NCBI GenBank assembly: GCA_036936605.1 | Contig: JAUPFV010000001.1 | Coordinates: 318,396,250 to 318,460,249, forward strand | Reading direction: 5' to 3' | From: Limnanthes douglasii subsp. nivea | Taxonomy: Eukaryota; Streptophyta; Magnoliopsida; Brassicales; Limnanthaceae | Length of the DNA: 64,000 nucleotides | Shown: piece by piece, positions 1 through 15,779 of the stretch | Numbering within the stretch: the first letter of the stretch is position 1 | Layout of the letters: each line of letters opens with the position of its first letter | Notes under the pieces: generated by a model | The model's database searches: none | Seen by the model: only the letters and a program-made list of their open reading frames with translations | Told to the model about the DNA's origin: nothing | Position numbers and translations under genes: made by a program

Positions 1-944
1 GGCTTAGAGTGGTAGGCGGCATTTGTCAAACCATTATAAATTTTTTGTCTTTTATTTCTTCTTATTTCGTTTGTAATTTTTATTGGTTTATCATGAATAC
101 TAATTGTCCGTTTTCATAAACGATCAAACATAATCTGGATATTGGTCGTTAAAATTATCACAAAAAGAATAGCATTCAATATTTGAAATCAAAATTGAAG
201 TTAAATTTGACTTCGTTTAAAGTTTAGTTCAAACATATATGCGTGAGAGTAATATGTGGGTATTATGTTTGGTCATTGAGTTCTACAATTCGGTTAAGAT
301 AGAATCTTTTAGTTTTTTGTTTTTTTAATTCTTATAAACTAGTAACCATTTAAGAATCCTATAAAATATGGTTTACTTCTTTCGGTTCTTAGTTTCTAAA
401 ATACAATAACTATTTCATAACTGAAAATAATTAAATTTGATTCGAGTCAGTTCGGTAAAAAAATTAAGACATATTCTACCCGTTCCGTAAAACTTTTATA
501 CACACATAGCATTTACAACAATCCCTTATTTTGAAAAAGCAATTTAAAGTTATAAATCTACAATATTGATTTAAGATAGTAATAATTCTAACCAATAAAA
601 ATATTACATATAATAAAACACTCATATAAAATTTAAATAAAATGTTTAAGAGAATGTATTCGATAAACAAATAATTTGAAGTAAGTTATTATTTTATCTA
701 TAAAATTAAAATAAATATTTTTGTAAAAAAATATTTTTTGATTAAATCTATACCGATAATATTTGTATCTATAAATCTAATCAAAGTTTTATAATGATTG
801 ATCAATTTTTTATTAGTTTTTCGGTTCGAATAGTTAAAAGCCAACTAAAGAACTAAAATAAAAAAAAAATTGATCTTAGGTAAGAGGCAAAACAAATGCC
901 CATACCTAACAACAAGTACCATTGTTAGTGTTCGTTTAGCAGTT
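1..944. other. AT-rich intergenic DNA, no gene seen
   Basis: Only short chance reading frames are present, and none resembles a protein family I know. Base composition is strongly A+T with many homopolymer runs. I see no RNA gene, terminal repeats or splice-like exon. Confidence 0.6.
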
Positions 945-1276
945 GAAAGTAGAGCTTTGTCCAGAGTAATGACATCATGCTTAAAATTACTACTCTTTCT
1001 GTCCCAAAATATTAGTCGTTTTAGGAAATATTTTTTGTCCCAAAATGTTTGTCATTCTCGATTACCAATACAAATTTAAATATTATTTATAATTAACTAC
1101 CAATTAGATTTTAACTTTTTTTCTACTTTTTATGAAAAAGAAAAGTAATTATTACGTTTCTTAATACACGTGCCTAACCTTAAAACGACAAACATTTTGG
1201 GACAGAAAGAGTATATCAACCGAAAGTAGAGCTTTGTCCAGAGTAATGACATCATGCTTAAAATTACTATATCAAC
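945..1276. repeat. 56-bp tandem duplication interrupted by a MITE
   Basis: A 48-bp segment starting GAAAGTAGAGCTTTGTCC occurs at 945-992 and again, base for base, at 1222-1269. After the first copy comes a MITE (993-1211), then TA plus TATCAAC (1212-1220). After the second copy comes TATCAAC directly (1270-1276). With the MITE and one TA removed, the two copies form a roughly 56-bp head-to-tail repeat. The second copy is therefore an empty-site paralogue of the first. Confidence 0.85.
993..1211. mobile_element. Stowaway-like MITE (Tc1/mariner type), 219 bp
   Basis: The left end reads CTCTTTCTGTCCCAAAAT and the right end ATTTTGGGACAGAAAGAG, a perfect inverted pair. The match continues imperfectly inward through AGTCGTTTTA and TAAAACGAC. 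The element is flanked by TA (991-992) and TA (1212-1213). A TA duplication and CTC...GAG ends are the hallmarks of plant Stowaway MITEs mobilised by mariner-like transposases. It has no coding capacity. Confidence 0.85.
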
Positions 1277-2255
1277 TGGTATATTATTTGGGAATGGCTA
1301 AAAAAAGGTCAATATTACTCTGTGAAGTTGTCTATTTCTGATTTTCAATATTTACAAAATTGTCATTAGGTAAAAAATTCAAAAAACTTTTAAAAGTCAA
1401 ATAAATTACAACCTATGTCATTGAAGACTCCAAACTACTCCATGAAGTTGCAAACACAATTTCAAACACCAACTATAATTCATCATCTCCAAACTACCAA
1501 AAACATAAAAACTCAACAACCCATTTGTTCATTTTTTTCAAAACCTTCAAAACCTTCAAAACATGATCGGAAAAGAGTTGGAACCGCTTCTCCTACAGAC
1601 CAGTATGGACTTTGAAGAGGTACATTGCATCCCCTCTCTCATTTTTGCGAAAAACATATTTTTCAGAAGAAAAAAAACCCGTTTTTTGTGTTCTTCGTCA
1701 TATAACGGTGTCGGCCATGTAGACATGGCAGTGGCGGAGAACACCACCTCCACGCCAGCCTCTGGCGTATAGAGGCTTTACGACGCCACAAGTGTGGTGT
1801 GGAGATTGAGCTCGTCGCCATACCTATGGCAAAGTGACTTAGACTAATTCAGGATGTTGGTTTAAATGACTTTTCTACTTCTTACATATTGGAGGAGGTG
1901 ACCTAATGCGAAATTTCGCTTGTTTCAGACTACCCTTACCATTTCAAGAGTCACAAAAAGTATAGTTTATACTCGATGATCGAACGAGTCAATAAAAATA
2001 CAAGTAATAATATTAGCAGTAATAATAATAATATTAGTAGTATTAATAATAATAATAATAATAATAGTAATATTATTATTATTAATATTATAAATAAATA
2101 AAACCTCATAACAATAGAAAAAAAAACTCTAATTGTTTAGCAATTTTCAAAATGATATGTTTGATATATAATATAAATAAAAAGATCTAACAGTAAGATG
2201 AGATTAACAACATTACATAGTGGAATATAATTTTCTAGTCGAAATCGTATATTAT
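1277..2255. other. Intergenic DNA with an ATT-rich low-complexity tract
   Basis: The stretch includes an ATT/AAT trinucleotide tract at about 2003-2105. A more GC-rich patch at 1560-1830 has a short plus-strand reading frame from ATG 1563; its GAG|GTACAT at about 1617 could be a splice donor. I do not recognise a product and do not call a gene there. Confidence 0.45.
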
Positions 2256-2257
2256 GT

Positions 2258-3185
2258 TGTCTTGAATAAGGCCGAAGTTTGCAATGTCATCTTTTATCTC
2301 AGCAATCCTACTTTCGAGATATTCTAACATATCCACAGTCGAAATCTGTCATCAACAGGTTCCACTCAGCAAGTGCTACTTGTTGAATTTCGTAAGGCAA
2401 GTTGGACAAAAGCTGCAGTGGTTCAGATTTCACATGATTGTACTTGCTTTTGACTTCTTCACGACTGCACGGCGTTGGATTTGGAAACTCCAATCGTCCA
2501 TGATCATAAAACATCCTACAAAGCACTCGATCGAAAAAAGCATCGGTCGTATCATCGGACATTGTTAACTTAACAAACTTCACGGCCTGAAGCAGCGGAT
2601 GGTCTTCGTTCAAACAAAAGTTCATACCTAACTCCATAACCTGAAAATAGGAACACAAATGTGAAGGCGTACTTGAAAATACTAAAACTCACTTGGAAAT
2701 CTGTTTTTCTAACAAAAATAGCATAAACACATATAATAGACACCAACAAATAATATTAAACCGGTCCCGAAGCATTACGGTGATCAGAACGATCGACGCC
2801 ATGGCAATGGCGTACGGCTTGTGTTCTTCGTCCTCGTGTGGCGAAGAACACAAACCTCTGTGGCAATAGCTTCATCCATCTGTACAAGCAAAATGAAACT
2901 GAATAACGGCCACCAAACATACTAAATAATACCATAAGCCAAATTAACACAAAAACAAACAAAGAAATCCATTTACAGTTAATTTTTGTTGAATTTGGTG
3001 AATAAATCTTCTAGTCGGTTTTTTATTCGGTTTTGATGGGGGTGGGGGTGGCGGATCAGTCGGTGGCAGATCTTCCGGTGGCGGTAGTTTTCGGTGACTG
3101 TGGTTGTGAGTGGGTGAGGTGATGGTATCGGGATTCAAGGTTTTGGTGGCTGTGGATTTTGTTGCTGCGGGTGAGGGAGAGGGCT
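2258..3185 (-). pseudogene. Exon-like fragments of an unidentified plant protein
   Basis: I do not recognise the family. Three minus-strand stretches look coding. (1) About 2979-3185 is proline-rich, with PPPPPP and a basic KKPTRRF tail, and no ATG is visible. (2) A possible mini-exon follows CTTGTACAG at about 2866-2889 (MDEAIATE, then a GAG|GTTTGT donor). (3) 2308-2641 starts after a TTTTCAG acceptor with VMELGMNFCLNEDHPLL and runs about 110 residues. Just past its stop, another frame continues as VDMLEYLESRIAEIKDDIAN to a stop near 2230. So there is either a frameshift or an unseen intron close to 2325. It lies on the same strand as, and downstream of, the SnRK2 gene. It could be a real small gene with exons I cannot join, or a decaying one. 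The fragments are far less AT-rich than the flanks. Confidence 0.35.
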
Positions 3186-3199
3186 AAGTAAGAGTTTTT

Positions 3200-4514
3200 T
3201 ATTTTTAGGTTTAATTTAAATATAATTTATAACTTATTTTATCTATATTATTAGTTTAGTTTTAATTAACTTTTAGTTTAGTTTATATTTTGGTTGTGTA
3301 TTTGAATTACGTTTCTATTACTGTTTTTTTTTAATTGTTTTTTTAAGAGAATGTAGTCTTTTAGAGGGATGGTAGACAAATCAAAAAAAAATTAAAAAAA
3401 AAATTGAAAGATTTCGAAAGGTTAAAATCGTCAACAAATATAACTCTGCGGAGTAGTTTTAGAAAAAATAAATAAAACCTCCTACGCAGAATAATTTTAG
3501 CTTTTTTTATTTTAGCAATTCTCGTATTCCTGATTTATATTCCTCTTAATTTAAGAGCTTCTAAGCATAATTAACTTTATAAAAAATGGCTAAAAATATG
3601 TATTTTATTACATATGATATAATATATTGTGGCTCACATCACAGTAGGACTGGTTCCTCTCAACTTTTATATCTTCTCCATTGAGCCTTTCAACAAAATT
3701 GCTCTTAAGAGTTATGATTTGCATGCCACGGGTTAATTCCAAACAATTTACAACCCTGCCTCCCTAATAACTTCAAAATCGGTTGTGGTTGTGTCCCATT
3801 CGTTATTATTTGTACATTTTGACCACTTCCGTCTTTTGGACCACACTCTTGTCAAAGATCACAATTTTTCAACACGTGGTAAACTTATTAGAGTAGGATT
3901 TTAATAAAGGAAAATCGTTGCTATTAGTTGGAATCTTTAAATGACCGATGTTGATAAATCAACTATCACCATCAAACTAATCCATTTCTAAATGAATTTT
4001 AGTAATTTTATTTGCCACTAATTCAACGATATCAGTCGCTTGAACTGGGTCCATACTAATCTTTTTCTAGTCCAATCTAATCCTTCACCTAACCCTCCCA
4101 AGGACGCTCTCGTATCCCGAAAAATATCTTTTTCTAAACAAAAATATGGTGATTTAAACAACCCAATGAATAGAACTATTTTCATAATCACCCCAAGTTT
4201 TAGCTCACTCTTCAAAAGGTAGACCTTTTAATTGAAAACCATACTAATCAAAAAGCTCTACTTCTTATAAGAAAAGAGTGGATTAAACAACTCATCATAA
4301 CAATACACTAAACAAAACACAGTTTTTCTTTGTTCCAGGATTAAATAAACTAACATACTTCATACAGCTGACTCGTGGTACAAAATATACAGACAATACA
4401 TTTTATGTCAATGGCAATGAATTGACAGCAATACAACAAACAAACATACAAACAAAAACGACACAGCACAGCACAGTAACGTATACACACGAAGGATCAC
4501 GGAATCTATATTAT
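3200..4514. other. Intergenic region; right part is SnRK2 3' flank
   Basis: No supported gene. Roughly the last 200-300 bases (4220-4514) must hold the 3' UTR and polyadenylation region of the minus-strand kinase gene. I cannot pick a single poly(A) signal with confidence. Confidence 0.5.
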
Positions 4515-8094
<3,580 letters not shown>

Positions 8095-8375
8095 ACTAAC
8101 AATAAAACCTCAGTTTCCGATTTCACCTTCAAAACCCAAACCAATCACATCAGACGGTACCGCTTAGTTCACCAGCAACGATAACAGAACCAGAAGATGG
8201 TACAATAGTGATTCAGTATCTCAAGATCGTCTACTCGGTGGTAACTCAGTGGTTCTTGAATCGGCGACTAAGATTTTTTTTTCTCGAGCAAAATGTTAAA
8301 ATCAGCTGGAGCAGCCAAGTCGATGATTAAATCGGATAAAGAACAAAACGATGGCGTTTTCTGAAGTGAGATATT
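8095..8375 (-). promoter_or_regulatory. SnRK2 5' leader with a start-stop mini uORF
   Basis: Directly upstream of the kinase ATG. Reading the minus strand, the only ATG between 8375 and the start codon is at 8150-8148, and it is followed at once by TGA (8147-8145), so it encodes Met-stop. It lies about 50 bases before the main ATG. Start-stop uORFs can stall ribosomes and lower translation in plants. Whether this one is transcribed depends on the unmapped transcription start. A TATA-rich stretch at about 8487-8510 could be the promoter core, but that is weak. Confidence 0.4.
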
Positions 8376-9020
8376 TTTGTTACATTATCAGCAACTATTC
8401 GGTTGCTTGTCTCGCTATATTTGTCAACTTTGTTTGAGCAATTTAATCCGTTAACTAGACTGTAATTTCGAACACGATAGAAAGTAATATACACATAATA
8501 TATATTATTAAGGGCATCTTCAATTCATCTAAATCCAATTAAGCAACATTCATTTCTAATTTTCATTTTATTTTATTTTCTTCTTATTTAATTTACTCAA
8601 ACTTCTATTGAATTAATAAAATGTTATTAGTGGAGAAAATTATTAAGTATAAACTAAACACCAAGAGATATTCAATATTATTAACATATACCATAAAACA
8701 TGTATTTCATTTTCTTGAAAATTTTCACCTAAAAATTTCATAAAATTTTAGATTTCAATACAAACTTAACCAAATGGAGATATTTACATACGTGGAAAAA
8801 TAGAACAGTATCCGTCGAAAAAAATAAACACATACAGAATCAAATTTAAAAAAATAGCTTATGCTGCTGCCGGTTCATGAAATGTAATTCAGTAGTACGT
8901 AGTTTATTTGTACCGGTTATAATCTTTGCATCATTGGTTCATATTCTTTAAACTAGCGGTGCATATTTAAGAACCACCGGTTAGAATACAGTTCGTTTTC
9001 ATAGTTGTTGTTTCTATGTT
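8376..9020. other. AT-rich upstream region of SnRK2, no gene
   Basis: Presumably includes the SnRK2 promoter (minus strand). An ACGTGG word at 8793-8798 is compatible with an ABRE core, but a six-base match by chance is expected. No coding signal is seen. Confidence 0.4.
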
Positions 9021-9029
9021 ATGTTTATT

Positions 9030-10150
9030 TATTTTTATTTTATATGTTTTTTAAAATTGCAAAACAAGGATAATACATATGGATATTCAGATGAGTTTAA
9101 TACTGATTACAATCACGTTTGTTTCACAAGAGAATATTATACGCGAGACAGATTGATTGAGTGGGTTAAAAATATTAGGACACAAAATATGTTGGTTATC
9201 AATATAATACCTCTTGATGTTCCGAATAATAGAAAGAATCCTCGAATATTCTCTAAATGCTAGAGATCGTGATGGTATATTCGAGCAATACCCGAAAAAA
9301 TATCCAAAAAGAAAGTCGACTGAAACAAAAAAGTGTGGTCGTATTTCGAGCTTAAAGGTATCATGGTAACTCCAGATCAATGGTCGTTAAAAGTTATATT
9401 CGGCATTCATAACCATAAAAATGTTAAACATTATTCATATGCGATACGTTTAAATGAAGAAGAGTTGAAATTTTGTAAAATGTTCTACCTTCATAGGAAC
9501 TTGCCCCTGATTTTTTTTAATATAGTAGAAAAATTGAACGAAGAAAATGTATCATCCATGTGCACCGTATACAACGCTCGACAGAAAAATTGGAGGTTTA
9601 AGAAAATCAGACAGTCATAGTTGCAATACATATTAGGTGAACTCAAAAGATATAATTATTTTGAATGACACCGATCTAACAAAGATGAAAATGATATTAT
9701 TACTAAAAATAACTTGCACATCCGGTGAGTCTTGATTTGTTACGGACATTTTTAATAGTGTTAATAATGGATAGCACTTACAAGATAATAAAATAAGAGC
9801 TACCAGTTTTTTTTATCGTCGAAGTATATATTAATATGATATACTGTGTTACATTTGTGTTTATGTTTGGGGAGAAAGTAAACAATTTTATGTGGGTATT
9901 AAACTGTTTGAGATCGCTAATTATATTTCACGGTATTAAGAACCGTTCTTGGTTTTAACGAATAAAGAATTGGCATATTGATGAATGCTTTAGAATAAGT
10001 ATTCCCATCAACGCGCATGCTTTGCCAATGGCACATTAATCATAACATTCAAGTAAACATGAAGAAGTGCTTTAATGAAAAAAAACAGATCATCCTATGT
10101 TTGTGAACGATGAGCTAATGATGGTTGAAGAACAGCTGTCGATGGTGCAT
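9030..10150 (+). pseudogene. Mutator-like (MULE/FAR1-type) transposase, decayed
   Basis: Several frames together give the order expected for a plant MULE transposase. First is an N-terminal region with RDRLIEWVKNI (about 9150). Then comes the FAR1-type DNA-binding part with WSLKVIFGIHNHKN, YAIRLNEEE, NEENVSSMCTVYNAR (9333-9590). Next is the start of the MULE domain, PVSLDLLRTF and LIMDSTYK (9725-9785). Last is VLTNKELAY...VFPSTRMLCQWHINHNI (9950-10055), matching the catalytic-region pattern TDRELALMNA...CRWHINKN, with the aspartate replaced. Stops and frameshifts break it throughout. No TIRs or TSD were found. It is related in type to the MULE at 40.9-44.2 kb. Confidence 0.75.
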
Positions 10151-11690
10151 GATTATCAAATATTGGTGTATGATGATATGATACATCTAGTGCAACCTGT
10201 CTAGATAATCCACCAACATGCTTTGAACTCTTATGAATGCGGCGCTCGAATCTATCAATGTGTTTCATTTGTTCCTCAACTTCCCTTATAATGTTGGTCG
10301 TCCATATTTTGTGAATAACTCTTCATTTCTCTGTTTCAACAAACTTTACAAGAGAAATAGACTTGGCATTGCGCTCATAGAGAGCTCTCAGCAGGGTGTG
10401 ATGGGTCCTTCCGTGTATAAGACGACCCGAGCGAACAAATAATAAAAGTTATTTTAAAAATAACTAAAATAAGCATCATTAGTACATGTAGTCTGCATTG
10501 ATGGTGTTACGCGTGCGCACCACCGGTAAATTGTTATATTTCTCGCGATTTTGATAATGGAGAGGAACCCTAATATTACCCAATCAACCTCAAAGCCCCC
10601 AAATTCAACCTAACAAAACCCTATATACATAAACTAAAAATTAACCCATAAAATTCCAACAAATCACAATAAAAAAATTGCAAAAAATAATATACTAACT
10701 AATAAACTAAACAATTCAATAAATTAAACCAAGAACAATATAATTAAGAAAAAAATCAAGAATAAAGATAACCCAATGATTTATCCATTAAGAACCAATC
10801 AATTCATAAATCTAACCAATATATTAATACATACATAACAAAGCTGGCAATAACTTCAACAAAAAGAAAATTAAGTACATGTGAGTTCATAAATTCAAGA
10901 AATAAAATCTGATGAATTCGGAATATTCAGACACAACCCACTGCTTAATCCAGACATGGGTAATTCGGACAATGGCATGCCACTAAATAATCAGGACAAG
11001 ACAAAAGTAAAAACATCTTTTGACTAAGCTATTTGCTAATCTACTTAAAAGATTAATGGGTCCTTAAACTTGACCCGGTTTCATAACTTGACCCGTAAGC
11101 CCATGAGTCCTTAATTAAGAGTATAAATACCCCAACTACTTTCATTAATGAGGGTAATGAATATTTAATACAACCAAGTTGCTCGATTATCTCACTACAT
11201 TCTACACCAAACTCTTAATACTTTGAAACTTCACAAAACACTTTACTAAACTACCCATATCCCAAAATAAACCAAACCAAATTAATGAAGCTTAATTTCG
11301 TTAAAGAGGGGGTGTTTTGGATTTATATACCGTAGATGAAGAGGATCTTGTCGGAGGAGGAGCTTGGTCGCCGGATGTGGATCAAGGTGTCCGGAAATAT
11401 GCAGCTCGTGTAATCGTCACTCTACAATTACAGTCACATCACATCATACATTGCATACCAATATCTTCTTATTTTTATAAGTTTAGAGAAAAACCTAATT
11501 CTGCATGAGATGCTCGAGATTAAAGCTCATTAATCAACGACTAAAATAACTCATAATCCGTTAATTTAGGAAACTGCATAAATTAGAAAATCCTAATTAT
11601 CATAGAGGACCCAATTTAAGGAATCTAATTAATATTGAAATGCTAAAATAAGAGACCCAATTAATATATGAGACCTAACCAATATAATAC
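10151..11690. other. Intergenic DNA, nothing recognised
   Basis: Very AT-rich from 10560 to 11290. A short open frame at 11317-11508 (starting DLYTVDEEDLVGGG) lies in a more balanced patch. I recognise no domain, and its start is not an ATG in a good context. Confidence 0.4.
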
Positions 11691-11899
11691 TTCGATTTGG
11701 TCCATATGTTACAATCTAACTCGATTCAAATCAAAAGATTTCAAATCAGCTTGCTTCAGACTATCCTGCTCTGGCTCAACACATATTTCCTTTCACACAA
11801 TGGTCATCATTCTTCAATAACTTATCTCAACCCTTATGATCAGCAGACGTCTCTGCAAATAAATCACAACTCAAACATTAAAAAATTTCAATAGTGCTT

Positions 11900-14800
11900 A
11901 CCTATACATGTTACGGTAGATCAAACACATATATGGTCATACGATGATACCTCTATTGACGAGTTACTTCTAGCCTACACCTAAAAGTTCTTCACCTAGG
12001 ATTTTAGAAACTCTACTATCCATTGCACCCAATGTTCTACTCTTTAGAGATCAGTCACTTGCATCCCAGACTTGCACCAGTCTTATGTAGTTTCTGAACT
12101 TCGAATTCGGTAATACCTTGGTCAAAGCATCCAAATTATTTTCCATGCTAACAATCTTAGCCGCATTCACTTGCTTCATATACCACGTCTTGGATGAAGT
12201 AAAACTTAATGTCTACATATTTAGTTCGCTCATGGAACTTCAAATTTCTCATCAAATGAATAACACTGGTATTTTCAGATAATAAAACCACATATTGCGC
12301 CCTACTTGTGATTCACTTAATAATCCTTTAACAAAATAACTTCCTTTATGGCTTATGTAGAAGACACATACTTGTCTTCTATAGACGATAGCGCATCCAC
12401 CTTTTATATACAACATTTCAAGCTAGCTATGTCTCCAATAACAATAAATATATGACCCAAAGTAGGTTTCTTTATGACGAGGAAACATACGTAATCAGAG
12501 TCCACATACTCTCTCAACATTATATCACGTGTATTCTTTTGATTTTAACAAAAGCCTATAACATATGAGCCCTCCAAGTATCTCATGATCCCCTTGAGTG
12601 CATGTCATTGCGTTTTTCCCAAATTCGACATGAATCTTCTTAAAACACATACGAAGTAAGCAAGATGAGGTGTCATACAAATCATAACATATATAATGTT
12701 ACCAATAACATTGGAATAAGGTATTTACGTCACGTATTTCTTATCTGATGTTTCGGTTGGTACTTGTGTAGTACTGAGTTTGAATTGGGAGTTTATGAGA
12801 GTTCTAATCGATTTTACTTTAGTCCTTGAGAACTATATTATGAATTTCTATATATATTATTGTTGAGATAAGAATAAATACCCTTTCAGACTGTTTCTCT
12901 TAATCTCAACACAAATTATCATCTTGGTTTATCTCGTATTCTTCAGCTCAAACTATCATTTCAATCGAGTCTTTACTAGTTCAATTTTCTCACTATATTT
13001 TTTACCTATTAGTATGCCATCCACATACATCTTCAATAGGAATTATCTCTCCATATATTTTTCCCAATTCTAATAGACGCATTCTTGTAGCAGTTGAAGA
13101 TACGAATATTTTATTCCACTACATTGGCGACTGATTTAGCCCATAGAGTAATCTTTTTAACAAACACACATGACTATCATTCGCTTATTCAAACCTCTCT
13201 GGTTGACACATATAAATTGTCTATTTCAACTAACTATACATGGAAATAATAATAACATCCATTTGTTCTAGCACAAAACAGATCTAGTAAAAATTGACAA
13301 CAGAACCCTAATGGAGATTGTTTTTTCACAACCTTCAATAATATTTCATTGAAATCGACACCTTCATTTTGTATAAAGCCCTTAACAAGGTGCCTAAAAT
13401 TGTATATGGGTAACTCAACACCATGAATACATGAATTCCTTTTTAATATTCATTAACTTTCAACTAACTTCTAACCTTTTTGATGCTTTACAAAGATCTA
13501 TGTGTTCATATTATTGAGATATCTCAATTCTTTTTACATGGTTGTGAGCCACTTTTTGTTATCACCACTCTTAAAAAGCACCATGATATATTTCGGGTTC
13601 ATGAACATATTCATGAATTTCAATAGATAAAGCATAGCCAATTACATCAGCAAAAACCATGCATTTGTGTTGTTTGCTTGGTATTTATGCTTTATCCCTC
13701 GTTAATTGATAACTGGCACATTCATGTTCCTCTTGCATCTAATCATTTGAAGGTCATAGAACAACATACCCTTGCTCTACTTCAGAATCATCCATTAGTT
13801 GAACTTCCTATGTAAGACCTGGGACAAAACCAAACCGAAAATCTTCTTCCCTGGAAGAATCACCAGCTTCACTTTGTAGACCAGATATATCATCAAGTCC
13901 ATATCTTTTCCTGGTATTACTAGGCTGAGTCTTTATTTCCTTCTTCAATGGTATGTCATCTTCATTGAAAACCATGTTCATGCTTATCAAATCCTTTTAC
14001 TCATTCCGGGCAGTCAATGAACAAACATTTAAGTGCGTTTGGCCTAAGCTTATATTGTTTCACATGTGCATATGCAACACATTCGAACACTCTAAAATGT
14101 TCAAGAACAAGTTATTTCAAGTCCATGCTTCTTATGGATATTTATTTTTTAGTACCATTTATGGAAATGTTTTTATGATATATGTAGTTTTCATTATATT
14201 GTTCTCCATAGAACTTTTGGCCCATTACAGCTTTCATAAACATACAACTAACCTTTTCTAGTAAAGTTTAGTCTAGCATCTCCATATATCTATTTTCTTG
14301 GGGGGTTCCTTTAAAAAATTAGGTGTCTAGCAGTTTCAAGTTTAGAACATTAGCTAGTGAATGCCTAATTCATATATTTCAAGCCATTGTCAGTTATTCA
14401 CTTCTTCAACATCTTTCCAATATAATTCTCCTTTAGCCTCTTCCGGTATCTAAAAGTATCAAATGCTTTATAGTTAGTCTTTAAAATTATAACCCATAAT
14501 TTTCTAGAATAACCATCAATCAAAGACATGAAGTATATTGCACCACCCATGGTAGATTTTTGTGTCATACCTTAAATATCTAAATGCCCATATCTAAGAA
14601 CATCACCGTATGTATGGTTGTTATGCACTTTACTTTTATCTAACATGGAACTATTATAAAATGAAAACTTCTAAAATATATTAACATCTAACAAACCATT
14701 TTTCTAAGCTTAATAAGGACTTTCTCACTCATATACCCCAATTTTTGATCCCACAGCTTGGTTAAATCTGTTTCTATACTAGAGACGCCATTTTCCATTA

Positions 14801-15490
14801 CAGATCCTTCAAAAATTAACGCATTATCAGTTCCACATACTCTCATAATAACTAGTAAGCCTTGCGGAATCCTAAGTATGTCGCATCCACATTTATATGT
14901 AAAACTTTCATCATCTAACGTGTCTATAAAAAGAAGGTTTCGTTTAACCGGGTACGTACCTCACATTTTTTATCACTCTTATAAGGGAAGTAGACAGCTT
15001 GAGCAGATTTTTTTTCATTCTCTTTACAAGACATGGTTCATCATTCTCAAGTATGATCTTGCCACCATCAAACAATCATAATTTTTTAAACCAATGTTTG
15101 TAGGAATTCATATGAACTGAAACTCTTGAATCGAGAACCCACTTATCATTGTACCTGTAGGTAAAAGTCATTAAAATATCTTTATAAATACAGTCATTCG
15201 ATATCATTACAAGATCTTTTATATCATACTTAAAATAACTATGACCTTTTATTTTATCTGGACATTTGCTACCAACATGACATTTCTTCTTACACATCCA
15301 ACATCACAAATTTAGAACAACTTTAAAACATTCTTAAAATGGATTGAGAGTTTCCTCTTTTATTGATTGAATCTCTTTTTCCATGCATGCCCCTCACACT
15401 CAGTAACAGACCTTCAGATTCAATCTCCATAGTGTCTTCCTCCGAAAATATTTTGAGGTAAAACACTTTTCCTTTCAGACATCGTAAGGA
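11900..15490 (-). pseudogene. Ty1/copia retrotransposon gag-pol remnant (Tork/TNT1-like order)
   Basis: Read right to left (minus strand), the fragments follow copia order. Gag tail EGLL..RG..KRDS..RGNSQS (15340-15440). CCHC knuckle, MCKKKCHVGSKCPDK (15250-15300). Protease region WVLDSRVSVHMNSYKHWF at 15085-15140, where the catalytic D-S/T-G is now DSR. Integrase with GHLDI*GMTQKSTMGG...YFMSLIDGYSRK (14490-14610) and a later FGCVAYAHVKQYKL part (about 14030-14090). Then FNEDDIPLKKEI (about 13940), degenerate RT with YVDG for YVDD (about 13025), and RNase H C-terminus ENTSVIHLMRNLKFHERTKY (12200-12280). Every domain has stops. Flanking LTRs were not defined. Confidence 0.8.
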
Positions 15491-15779
15491 AATATTTATC
15501 ATATAGTCAAATGTAAAAAAAGTACTTATATATTTTTATTAGAGAACTTAAGAAGATTATTGCTTGATTATTTTATTTTATATTGACTCAAACTGTATTT
15601 AAATTAAGAATGTATCAATTAAAATCATCCAAGTATTTTCAAATTTTCTTGCTACTATCCATTGTAAGTGTATACAACTATTTTTTAAGATATAATATGT
15701 TTACTGTGGATTTATTTGTTGTAAATAACCTTGAGATGATTCCATATCCCCAATATCACAGCTCTTCAAACACCTATTA

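Noticed and set aside
2003..2105. Array of ATT/AAT units considered as a CRISPR-like or centromeric array
   Set aside because: Simple trinucleotide low-complexity sequence with no spacers or fixed repeat unit.
8512..8540. GGGCATCTTCAATTCATC resembling a Tourist-like MITE end upstream of SnRK2
   Set aside because: No inverted partner or TTA duplication was found within 1 kb.
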